Under the pieces are notes generated by a model. It saw only the letters and a program-made list of their open reading frames with translations, made no database searches and was not told the DNA's origin. A DNA stretch of 29,720 nucleotides from contig JAFQVE010000599.1 in NCBI GenBank assembly GCA_017408185.1, positions 1 to 29,720 of the forward strand, written 5' to 3'. The position numbers were made by a program, and so were the translations under genes. Within the stretch, counting starts at the first letter, position 1. The number at the start of each line of letters is the position of its first letter. Below are positions 14,518 to 24,800 of the stretch, one piece after another. This DNA comes from Oscillospiraceae bacterium. Lineage in GTDB: Bacteria; Bacillota_A; Clostridia; Oscillospirales; JAAYXM01.

Positions 14518-14624
14518 CGGTAAAATTTATCTGTATTATATGACGAAACAAAAAAGGATGAAAATTAACGGTAAAGTGTGTAAATGCAGCATAAATATTA
14601 TTTTTAATGTTTAATGACGGTAAA
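14517..14624. repeat. Three ACGGTAAA direct repeats about 50 bp apart
   Basis: ACGGTAAA occurs at 14517-14524, 14568-14575 and 14617-14624, with start-to-start distances of 51 and 49 bases, close to five helical turns. They lie in the 350-base gap between regulator 4 and the lyase-like gene, all on one face of the DNA. This fits AraC-type direct-repeat sites. The rest of the gap is AT-rich, with the two divergent promoters and no gene I can support. Confidence 0.45.
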
Positions 14625-14698
14625 AAAATCCAATGGGAAATTATTACATAATGTTAACTGAATTATATCGCATATTTATATTTTTATCGTATAATCGC

Positions 14699-14728
14699 TT
14701 GAAGATATATTTTGCGAAATATTATAAT
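14699..14728 (+). promoter_or_regulatory. Promoter of the lyase-like gene with a palindromic spacer
   Basis: TTGAAG (14699-14704) and TATAAT (14723-14728), 18 bases apart. The spacer contains the perfect inverted repeat ATATTT-TGCG-AAATAT (14707-14722), which touches the -10. A near copy is in the promoter at 16007, so both genes are probably under one regulator. Confidence 0.6.
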
Positions 14729-14794
14729 AAATACATAAGATTTGATACGCTGTGGAAATATTGATATGTTTGATTGAAAGAGAGTGTGCTTTTT

Positions 14795-15988
14795 ATGAAG
14801 ATTGAAAAAAACTTACCGGTGAGAAGAATTACCCCCGCAAACAGTCATTTCTTTTTTGGTTACTATGACCTGCAACCATTTAACAAAAGCGGAAAATATC
14901 ATTTGACGCATAAGACGGATTTTATGGATAGATTGCAGGTGAGAGGTGACAGTGCGCAAATAGGCTTGATAGATATGGGAAATGGAGCATTTCATCATCT
15001 TGAAACTACATATGCATGGAATTTTCAGCAGGGTGCTATGTTGCAGTGGAATCCCGTTAATCCTGAAAACGAGATTATATATAATGACTTAAAAGACGGA
15101 CAGCATATAGGTGTGGTGATGGAGATTGATACAGGAAAGAAAAGGTATCTTGACCGACCGGTTACCAATGTTTCTCCAAATGGAAAGTATGCTCTCTCGG
15201 TAAATATGAGCCGTCTTTATAATTTTCGTCCGGGATACGGGTATGCAGAGCCTGCCGATTCTTTCTACTACAAAAAACATTCAAAGGATGACGGTGTCTT
15301 TTTGATTGATATAGAAACGGGCAAATCCAAGCTTATTCTTTCATTGGAACAGATATGGGAGTTTTCGGGTTGTTTTTTCGATAAAGATGAAAAAATTATT
15401 ATAAATCATATAACCTTTAATACGGATGGCAGCCGCTTTTTGATGCTGGTGCGCAATTTCCCGCCGAAGGGAATGCGTCACGATACAGCTGTAATTACTG
15501 CAAACACAGATGGAAGTGATATGTATTTGCTTTCTGATTATGGTGTTCAGTCACACTATTTTTGGTTAAACGAAAGGCAGTTGATTATATACTCGGACGG
15601 AAAAGAACTTCCGTGTTCAAGAGGTTGGGGGAATAATTACATCATAGAAGACAGAACCCACGAGGGCACAATTCTTGCTGAGGGATATTTCTGTTTTGAC
15701 AATCACATGAGTGTTTCGCCGGATAAAAAACTGATGCTTACCGATTCGTATCCTGATGAAAAATTCAGAATGCAACCGCTTATGTTGTATAGCTTTGAAA
15801 AAAATTTATGTGTTGAAATAGGCAGATTTTATTCTGTGCCCTCTGTCTGTACGGATGTAAGGTGTGATCTTCATCCGAGATGGAACAGAAATGGTGATAA
15901 AATAACTTTTGACTCTACCCACGAAGGATTCAGAGGTATATATGAGGTAGATTTACCCGACAGTGTTAAGGCACGCTTGTTTGAATGA
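14795..15988 (+). CDS. Oligogalacturonate-lyase-like (PL22-type) beta-propeller protein
   Basis: A 397-residue protein without a signal peptide. It opens with HFFFGYYDLQP and repeats beta-propeller strands with the S.D/NG pattern. Conserved histidines occur at the places where PL22 enzymes hold their metal: H254 in QSHYFW, H304 in DNHMSVSPD, H360 in CDLHPRW and H376 in DSTHEG. PL22 oligogalacturonate lyases cleave short uronic-acid oligomers in the cytoplasm by beta-elimination. Distant family members have unknown substrates, so oligouronide cleavage is likely but galacturonate is not certain. ATG 14795 has AGAGAG about 10 bases upstream; the in-frame TTG at 14774 is rejected. It shares a promoter element with the GH2 gene that follows. 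Confidence 0.7.
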   Translation: MKIEKNLPVRRITPANSHFFFGYYDLQPFNKSGKYHLTHKTDFMDRLQVRGDSAQIGLIDMGNGAFHHLETTYAWNFQQGAMLQWNPVNPENEIIYNDLKDGQHIGVVMEIDTGKKRYLDRPVTNVSPNGKYALSVNMSRLYNFRPGYGYAEPADSFYYKKHSKDDGVFLIDIETGKSKLILSLEQIWEFSGCFFDKDEKIIINHITFNTDGSRFLMLVRNFPPKGMRHDTAVITANTDGSDMYLLSDYGVQSHYFWLNERQLIIYSDGKELPCSRGWGNNYIIEDRTHEGTILAEGYFCFDNHMSVSPDKKLMLTDSYPDEKFRMQPLMLYSFEKNLCVEIGRFYSVPSVCTDVRCDLHPRWNRNGDKITFDSTHEGFRGIYEVDLPDSVKARLFE

Positions 15989-16006
15989 AACAGTGATATC
16001 TGAGTG

Positions 16007-16036
16007 TTGTGGATGTATTTCGCAAAATATTATAAT
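16007..16036 (+). promoter_or_regulatory. Promoter of the GH2-lyase operon with a palindromic spacer
   Basis: TTGTGG (16007-16012) and TATAAT (16031-16036), 18 bases apart. The spacer holds GTATTT-CGCA-AAATAT (16015-16030), one mismatch from a perfect inverted repeat. Its centre is the reverse complement of the one at 14713-14716, and 22 of the 25 bases ending at each -10 match. Confidence 0.6.
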
Positions 16037-16071
16037 TAAATTGTTAATCTTGATAGCATAGGGAGACTTTT

Positions 16072-18846
16072 ATGTTTTACGCTTCATTATCGTTAAACGG
16101 AACATGGGAAATGAATTACAAAGAAAATATATACACAGGTGTGGAAAACCCGTGGAATTTAAATGAGCTTGATCTCGTTGCACGTTCGGCGGTTGTGAAA
16201 AATGCAGTTCCGGGGTATTGGGAGGACATGACGGAGACTTTCTTGTATACTCCGTTTTGCAGATACCTGAAGGTGAATCCGGAGTTTGGAATTCAGCGCT
16301 ATCCGATGGCGGGAGATCCTGCAGATATGGCGCTTCCGAATATTTTTGGAAATTTCTTTTATCGTCGTTCTTTTTTCTGTGAAGAAAGCGAAAAAGAAGC
16401 AGTTATACATTTTGACGGAGTGCAGAACTCCGTATCTGTGTGGATTAATGATGTTTTTCTCGGTCGGCATGAGGGATACAGCACACCGTTTGATATGCAA
16501 ATTCCGAAATCAGTGCTTAAATGCGGCGAAAACTGTATTGCACTGTCGGTGTCAAATTATCGTCTTACCGGCTATGCCGATGAACCGGTTTCCGGAATTA
16601 CATCACGTGCAGCAAATGAGGGCACCGGAGGAATAACAGGCAATGTAGAGCTTCGCTTTTATAATTCTCCGCTGCGGGATGCCACCCTTTTCGTATCGGA
16701 CGACTGTTCTGAGATTAAAGTGTCGCTCGATATTATTCAAAAAAACGAATTTAGCTGGCTTATATGTGACGGGCGCAAGATTTTAAAAAGCGGCAGTGCG
16801 GAAGGCGATTTTACCTTTGATACCGAAGGGCTGAAGCGCTGGAGTCCTGAAAACCCGAAACTCTATACATTAAAGCTTGTTTGCGGTGACGCTATCCTTG
16901 AGAGAAGGTTTGGAGTGCGCAGACTTTTGCCGGATGGACCGCATTTTCGTCTTAACGGAAAGCCGTATTTTCTTCGCGGAATTTGCGAGCATTGCTATTT
17001 CCCGGAAACAATTCATCCGGCGCATGATTTGACGTATTACCGGAGTATTATCCGCTCGGTTAAAGAGCTTGGCTTTAATTTTATACGTTTTCATACGTAT
17101 ATTCCTGAAGAAGAGTATATGCAGGCGGCAGACGAGCTTGGAATGTTACTGCACGTTGAATGTCCGAATAACACAGCTCTTGAGGAATGGAAGGAAATTA
17201 TCGGATTTTGCCGCAGGCACACATCTGTTGTTATCTACTGTTGCGGCAATGAACTGCAAATGGATGATGCGTTTATAAAGCATCTGGAAAAATGCGCGGA
17301 GAAAGTACATAAAAATACAGATGCGCTTTTTTCACCGATGAGTGCAATGCGCGGCCTTGAATATGCGTTTCTTGACCCAGGACAGGAAAAAGAGATAGTT
17401 GAAGAACCGTTTCGCCATCATCCGCGCAGATTTAAAACTGTGGGTAAGTTCAGCGATATGTATTCAAGCTATCCGACCGGATTTCACAGCTATTTTTCAC
17501 TGAAGTGCGATCCAAAATCAGTGGATGAAAGAAGCTCGATATACGGCGACAAGCCTCGGGTCAGCCACGAAATCTGTATTGACGGTACATATGCGGATTT
17601 AAGTCTTAAAGACAGATATAAAAATACCCGGGTTGAAAAAACAGAGATGTTTTCGTCAATTGAAAAACATCTTGATGAAAAAGGAGTGCTGAAAAGGGCA
17701 CCTCTGTATTTCAAAAATTCATCCCAATGGCAAAGAAGAGTTCGTAAATATTGCTTTGAAGCGCTTCGCAGAAGCGATAAAATAGCAGGTTACGATTTTC
17801 TCGGTCCGATTGATACTCATTGGCATACCTTTGGTTACGATGTCGGAATGATGAATGAGTTTTATGAGTTAAAGCCCGGTGAGACTGTCCGGAATGTCAG
17901 GATGTATAACTCAGAAACAGTGCTTCTCACGGATCTTGCACGAAAGGTGAATTTTAAATCCGGCGAAGAGCTTTCATGCGGGGTTTTCTGTTCGTGCTAT
18001 GCAGATGAAACAGTAAGAAACGCTTCTGTTGCAGTTCGCCTCATGCTTGACGAAAAAGCTGTTGTGAGTAAGAATATTCCGGTTGGTGAAATTGAAAATG
18101 GCAAAGTGTCGAAGCTTTGTGACTTATCCGTAAAGCTACCTTGCGTTGAAAAGCCCAGCAAAATGAAGCTGAGCATCACTCTTGATGGCGATAGTGTTTT
18201 TGCGGAAAATGAATGGGAACTGTACATCTTTCCGGAGGTGGAGAATACAGCTGCAAATGACGTGGTTGTGTCTTACGGTATGAGCAGGGAAGAGCTCTTA
18301 AGAGCAATGAAAAGCAGAAAAGACGTACTTCTTCTCGGAGCAGAACCGTTTGTTTCCCTGCCAACCTCATTCCGCATTGGTCTTGCGGGAAGAACTTCAG
18401 GGAATTTAGCAACCGTGATAGCAGACCATCCGGCACTCGGAGATATGCCGCATGAAGGCTTCTGCGGATGGCAGTTCTCGGAAATGATGGATGACGGAGC
18501 GGCGATATGCTTTGAATGCCCCGATGTTCCGTTTGACCCGATAGTTGAGGTTGTTTCTACCCATAAATATGTAATCCGCCAGGCGGCGATGTTCGAGTTT
18601 AATGTATGCGGTGGACGATTGTTGGTTTGCGGGTTTAAATTCCCGGAAAATGACCCGGCGGCACAGTGGCTTAAAAATCAGCTCATTACTTATATGCAGA
18701 GCGATGCCTTCAGCCCGGTTCATACTCTGGAGGAAAAACAACTCAATTCTTTAATTTCCTGTAAAGTTTCAAGAGGTGCGGAGAATAAGAATTTTGCGTG
18801 CAACTCAAATGATATCACATCCAAACGTAAAAATAATGCGGTTTGA
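16072..18846 (+). CDS. Glycoside hydrolase family 2 protein
   Basis: A 924-residue GH2-type enzyme. Residues 1-185 form the sugar-binding jelly roll (LNGTWEMNY, FDGVQNSVSVWINDVFLGRH). An immunoglobulin-like domain follows to about 290, then a TIM barrel starting with FLRGICEHCYFPE. The likely acid/base is E394 in CCGNEL (the family N-E pair) and the likely nucleophile E500 in VSHEICIDGTY. The last 350 residues are C-terminal beta domains. There is no signal peptide, so it should act in the cytoplasm on imported oligosaccharides. GH2 covers beta-galactosidase, beta-glucuronidase, beta-mannosidase and others, and the exact activity cannot be told. The ribosome site is GGGAG with 6 bases of spacing. 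The giant lyase starts 16 bases after its stop, in the same operon. Confidence 0.85.
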   Translation: MFYASLSLNGTWEMNYKENIYTGVENPWNLNELDLVARSAVVKNAVPGYWEDMTETFLYTPFCRYLKVNPEFGIQRYPMAGDPADMALPNIFGNFFYRRSFFCEESEKEAVIHFDGVQNSVSVWINDVFLGRHEGYSTPFDMQIPKSVLKCGENCIALSVSNYRLTGYADEPVSGITSRAANEGTGGITGNVELRFYNSPLRDATLFVSDDCSEIKVSLDIIQKNEFSWLICDGRKILKSGSAEGDFTFDTEGLKRWSPENPKLYTLKLVCGDAILERRFGVRRLLPDGPHFRLNGKPYFLRGICEHCYFPETIHPAHDLTYYRSIIRSVKELGFNFIRFHTYIPEEEYMQAADELGMLLHVECPNNTALEEWKEIIGFCRRHTSVVIYCCGNELQMDDAFIKHLEKCAEKVHKNTDALFSPMSAMRGLEYAFLDPGQEKEIVEEPFRHHPRRFKTVGKFSDMYSSYPTGFHSYFSLKCDPKSVDERSSIYGDKPRVSHEICIDGTYADLSLKDRYKNTRVEKTEMFSSIEKHLDEKGVLKRAPLYFKNSSQWQRRVRKYCFEALRRSDKIAGYDFLGPIDTHWHTFGYDVGMMNEFYELKPGETVRNVRMYNSETVLLTDLARKVNFKSGEELSCGVFCSCYADETVRNASVAVRLMLDEKAVVSKNIPVGEIENGKVSKLCDLSVKLPCVEKPSKMKLSITLDGDSVFAENEWELYIFPEVENTAANDVVVSYGMSREELLRAMKSRKDVLLLGAEPFVSLPTSFRIGLAGRTSGNLATVIADHPALGDMPHEGFCGWQFSEMMDDGAAICFECPDVPFDPIVEVVSTHKYVIRQAAMFEFNVCGGRLLVCGFKFPENDPAAQWLKNQLITYMQSDAFSPVHTLEEKQLNSLISCKVSRGAENKNFACNSNDITSKRKNNAV

Positions 18847-18862
18847 CGAGGAGGTATGATAG

Positions 18863-21800
18863 ATGAAAAAAGTCAGCTTAAAAGCGGTGTCGCTGTTTAT
18901 TGCTGCCATAATGATTATTTCACTTTTACCGGCGGCTTCATTTGCAGCAGAGGATGGCAGCATAACACTTGATTTTACTAAAAATGCAAGCGGGGAGCTT
19001 CATTCCATAAGTTCGATTGCTGTTCAAACCGATTTAAACGGTACAAATTGGACGACAGACTACAGCAAAAGTCCGAAGCTTGTCAATTCACAGACGAAGC
19101 TTTCCGGAACAACGGGAATATCCGGCAAGCCACGTGCTTTGATAGTCGGTCTCCAAAACAGAGGCGACGGAACAAATATCTCTGCGTGGACGGATACAGA
19201 TAACGGCGGAGAGAACTCAGTCTGGACGTTTATGGCAAAGCTTGGCACAGATGCAAAGGGATACTATGACATAAAGCTTAAAATACCCAAGGTCTCAAAC
19301 GGCGGAAGCTTTTATGTGTATGCCGGTGGAAAATATGCGGGTTTTGTTGACGGTTATGAAAATGTAGGACTCGGAAATGTAAAATCATGGACGGAATATA
19401 CGCTCGGTCCGCTGTATCTTGAACCCGATGCAAACGGTGAGATTGAGATAAAGCTTGCGTATGCAGGACCGGTGTGTGATGTTGGTGAGAAGTACGGGCG
19501 TTTTTACATAAACAGTATGACGTTTACACCGAATAACACATACGAAGAACCTGACGGATGGCATATTAAAGAAGATATCGAAGACATAAGCGGCGCGCTC
19601 ACAATGTACATCGGTGATGAGGTAGACGTAAGGGCGTGGGCAGAGGCTTCCGACGGCACGGTGTTTATCACCAACAACTTCACAAGTGAGCATGAAGCAG
19701 ATAATAAAAATTATTTAAAGGTTGAAGTGGCCGGAAATGCAGTTTCACTTAAAAACTCAGATGTTTATTCAAGTCTCAGAGATGGAGAAACGCTAAAATA
19801 CGACAAAAACACTCGCTTTACCGGAACTTTCGACGGCAAGCTCACTGCAGTCAACGAAGGAGCTGCAACGCTTACAATAAGCGCGGCGCGTGGCGGCGAG
19901 GTGCTTGAGAACAAGACCGTTACCGTAACGGTAAAAAGACCGACTCTTGAAAAAGCAGTTCTGACTGTAAAGAAAAACCCGGTTAAGGCAATGCGCGAAA
20001 CAACCTTCACGCTTGACCTTCTGCGCGATGATGGCGGGGCATATGTGGGTGAGCTTAGTGAAGTGATTTACAAAAGCTCCGACGAAACCGTTGCGACAAT
20101 AGCCGGAGATACAAAGACCATAAAAGCGCTTAAAGCCGGAACAACCTTGCTCACCGCAAAGGTCATAACCGCCGACGGTGCTGAAAAAACTGCGGAATGT
20201 GAGCTTAAGGTGCTTGAAAACGACGGAATCCTTACACTTGATTTTACAAGAGATGTAAAAGGCGAGCTATTCTCGGGTGAGAAAGACAAAATTGAGCTTT
20301 CAGCACTCGACGGTGAGGGCTGGCGCACAGATGCAGATAATACTCCGAAGTTTTATAAACCCGAAACTCTGCGTAGGCAATTCAGCAAGATTCCGGGCAA
20401 ACCTTCTGCTCTTGTTGTTGCATGCAGAAACGTAGTTTCGTCGGATAATGGAAATAACGTATCGTGGACAGACGAAAACGGCGAAAACTCTGTCTGGACA
20501 ATAAAGGCAGAGCTTGGAGAGGGTGTTCGCGGATATCATGACATAAAGCTCACGATGCCGAAAAATGAGAGCGGCGGAAGCTTTTACGTATACGCCGGCG
20601 GTAAATACGCCGGATATGTCGATTGCTACGAAAACATCGCTATCGGAGATCAGACCGTAATGGCTGAACACAACCTCGGTCCGGTTTATCTTGAAGCAGA
20701 CGAACACGGCGAGGTGGAAATAAAGTTTGCATATGCAGGTCCCGCGTGTGATGCCGGTCAGTTTTGTGCCAGAGTGTTCATAAACGGCATGACGATTTCA
20801 CCGAACAACAGCTACAGCGAGCCTGAAGACCGGCAGATAAATGACGATATCGAAGATACAGACGGCACTGTCACAATATACGAAGGTGACACGCTTGATT
20901 TCTCCGCATGGGCTGAGGCAGATGACGGGACTGTATTTGTGACAAACGGCTATACAAGCGGACACGAGCCGGACACACAGAATAACCTTACCGTTGCGTG
21001 CGAGGGAAGCGCGGTAACGCTTCAAAACACAAATTACTATTCAAGTGTGAGAAGTGAAAAAATCTACGATAAAAATACAAACTTCAACGGCACATATAAC
21101 GGAAAACTTACGGCTGTTTCGGAAGGCGAGGCAACGCTTACCGTAAATGCAGTATGCAACGGCAAACAGCTTGAAAGCAAAACAATAACCGTTGTTGTGA
21201 AAAAGCAGAAGCTTGTCGATGCAAAGCTTACTGTAGCGAAAAATCCGCTTCCGAAAACAAGAACAACAACCTTTTCGCTCACGCCCATACGTGAAGACGG
21301 AAAAGAGTTTACGGATGAGTTTGATGTTTCATACACAAACTCAGCTCCCGCAGTGGCGGAATTAAACAGTGACGAAAAAACGATATTGGCTCTTTTGGAA
21401 GGAACTGCCACAATCACGGCAACGCTGACAACGCCGGACGGCGCCGAAGTTGTAAAAACTGTTGATTTCACGGTTTCGCCAAAGCCGATTCTCGGAGAGA
21501 TTACGGCATCGGCAGAAAACAGCAATCTGCTTCCGGGTGATAAAACCGAAATTCTGCTCAGCGGAAAGACAAATGACGGCTATGATGCAGATATGAGCGC
21601 ATTCACGGAAATAACCTACGAAAGCGCGGATGAAGCGATAGCAACTGTTGATGAAAACGGTAAAGTGACGGCTCACGCTCCGGGATGGGTACAGATAACC
21701 GCTAAGGTAACCAACGAAAAAGGAACGATTCTCTCATCAAAGACAGATATAACCGTTCATGAGTCGGTTCCGTCTGTTACTATAGACTTTTCGCAGACAG

Positions 21801-24800
21801 TTGCAAAGTCCGATAACACACTTCCGGACGTAACTCCCGGCTATACCATAGTCAAGGCTCCTGCAACAAAGCTGTATTCGCAATACTTTATTTCAGCGGC
21901 GGGAAAGAACTTCCAGAACGTGTCAACCTTGTCAACCAAGGGCGGCGACATCTTCTGGCCGGACCCGAATGCAGGCGGAAACGAGACCTTTGCGATAGCT
22001 GTAAACATTCCGATTGAAAGTGATTACAGCATCTCCCTTCTCGGCGCGTTGCTCAATGCAGGCGGCATTCATTCCTTCTATGTAGACGATCAGTACCTCG
22101 GCGATTACAGCTTCTACAGTGCGGGGGATGACCGCATCCTCGGTCCTGAGGTGACGTTCAATACAGTTCATCTTAACGCAGGAGTGCATACGGTGTATAT
22201 GCACGCGATTGCAAAGGGAAAGCCGGATAACTACTATGCCCGCGCAAGCCTTGGAACGCTAACGTTCACTCCGGTTGGCGGAGAAACCGAGCTTTCACAT
22301 ATTGATATGGGCAACATTCCGGATGAATACGGGCTTGCAGTCGGGGAAATTCTCTCCGGAGACGCGATGGCGTATATGAATGACGGAAGTACATACCATT
22401 TTGGAATGTACACAAGCGAAGGCGAGGTTGAAACGGGAAATATCATTTCCGCAGAAGTAAGCGACGGCCTTGAGCTTTTGCAGTTTAATTCATACGAAAA
22501 AGGGAAAACCGGAAAGAGCGCTTTCCGCGTTATTGCAAGAGAAGCAGGAACAGATGAAAGGCTCACCGTTACTGCAACGGTAAACAACAAAACCATTACT
22601 AAAGAAATAAAAATCACAGTATCGGAGGATGCGATAAAAACAGCAGGCGGAAAGCCGGAAAGCGAGGATATATTCGTCGGTGATACCGTGCGTCTTGTTC
22701 CGGTAACTACGCTTGAGAGCGGGAAGGTTCTTCCCGATAACGGCTCAGCTGAGAGCGTATTCTCAACAGAGGATACCGATATAATCGTGATTGATGAAAA
22801 CGGGAATCTTACGGCGCTTGAGGTTGGAACGGCAACCGTAAAGGTTGAAACGACCTTTAACGGAAAGACCGAAACGGGATATTTTGATGTTGAGGTTCTC
22901 CCGGAGAGCATGACCGGCATTGAAATATCAGCGGGCGGAAGCAGATACATCCGCCTTACCGACAAAGGCGAGAGTGATACCGTTCCGCTCTTTGTGAAGA
23001 TAATAAGCAACCTCGGTAACGAAGTGGACATGGCAAGTGCGGAGATTTCTGCCGCGTCAACTACGCCGGAAATTGCAGGTATAGACGAAAACCTTGATAT
23101 CCATCCGATATCCGAGGGCGAGGCGAGCTTTGATGTTACGGTAACTATCGGAAAAAGAACGCGCACATACACGCGAACGCTTACCGTCGTCAAAGAAAAG
23201 AACCGCTCGTCGTATTATACCAAAGAAAAGCGCGAGGCTGTGCTTGAAAACGTCGGGAAATACGACTGGGCAAAGAGCGCCGCGGGAAATACGGATAAGG
23301 CGGATTTCTACGTTGAAAATCTCGATGCTATATATGATCTCATTCATTCCGAAGGCATTCCGCGTATGCGCGCGATAGGTCCGGAAGCGGATGTTGATAA
23401 GTATATATGCAAATACTGCGGAGTAGACCTTCTTGCGGAATACGGCTCATATCCGTGGCTTCACAACCCTCTGCAGAGACCGTGGAAGATTCAGTGCCCG
23501 GATTGCAAACGCCTGTTCCCGAGTAACGACTTTGGAAGCTTTTATGAGCTTGGGCTTAACGAATATAAGGAATTTGACCTTCAGCGTGCGCTTGATGCTC
23601 ACCATGATATGCTTTTCCATAAGGACGGCGCAGAGTGTACCTGCAAATTGCCTGAGGTTGAACGCAGCCCGGAATGGTATGACTTCTACGGCTACGGCGT
23701 GGAAGGCGGATATCTTTACAATGAGCAGTATAAAGATGTTGATAAATCCGAAACCGCGCTTTTCCGCGAAGGAGAAGAGGTTGCGGTCTGGGGCGTAGAC
23801 GACGGATGGGGATATGTTCCCGGAGATTCCACGGGAAACACCTATACGTTATATGTCAATGAGACTACAACAACTCCCGAGCGCCACACGTATATTGCGG
23901 AATATCTTTTCCACGGACTCTGGAGAAAATCCGGCTCGGGCGACTCGAACGGAGGAATGGTTCTCACTGCGATAAACAAGCTTACCGATGCCTATTACTA
24001 CACAGGCGATGTGAAGTACGGCAGAGCGCTTGCAATTCTCGTCGACCGCGTGGCAGACTTCTATGCGGATTTCGATATGACGCTTTATGATTATCAGGCA
24101 TGGAGAAGCTCGGATAAGTGCCAGGGAAAGCTTCTCAATCAGATATGGGAAAACGGACCTGTTCAGTCTTTCGCAGAGGGCTATGACATTACGTATGAGC
24201 TTTATGATGATCCGTATGTTCTTGAATATATAAAGAACCGCGGAAAAACTATAAAGTTCCGCCATGCGAAAAACACAGCTTCGCAGATCAGAACCAACTG
24301 TGAGGACGGTATCCTTCGCGGAGGACTTGAGGCTCTTACCGGTGAAGCTTCGGCAGTGAAAGGAAAGGCGAACATTGCAGGTAACTTTGGTTATCCGCAA
24401 AAAACAAATGCCGTGCTTGCGGTTGTTCTCGACACACAGCCCGAAACTCAGAAATGGCTTGAGTATCTTATGGCACCGGGCTGGCATGAATCGAGAAACG
24501 TTATTGGCGGCGGAGTTGATGAACTCCTTGTAGATGTTGTTGACCATGACGGTCACGGCAACGAGGCATCGAGCTATAATAATGCATGGCATACCTCGTT
24601 GATTGATATCATGGATGTTCTTGACGGATATGACAAAAACAACGTTGCAGACTTATATACACATCCGAAATTTGTTCGTATGTTCTATGCAACCGTTCCG
24701 CTTAATGCAGGGTACTACTCACCTGAGATAGGTGACTCATCTTCAACCCTCGGCTCATCGTTCTGGATGTCCGAAATCGTCGCAATGCGCGGCTGGGAAA

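Noticed and set aside
22234..23193. A 319-residue open frame on the minus strand inside the giant lyase gene
   Set aside because: It is low-complexity (serine-, valine- and threonine-rich), has no ribosome site or domain, and mirrors the codon use of the plus-strand gene, whose domains are clear.
23849..24592. Open frames of about 250 residues on the minus strand, also at 26093-26833
   Set aside because: They show no recognisable motif or ribosome site and lie wholly antisense to the well-supported lyase gene.
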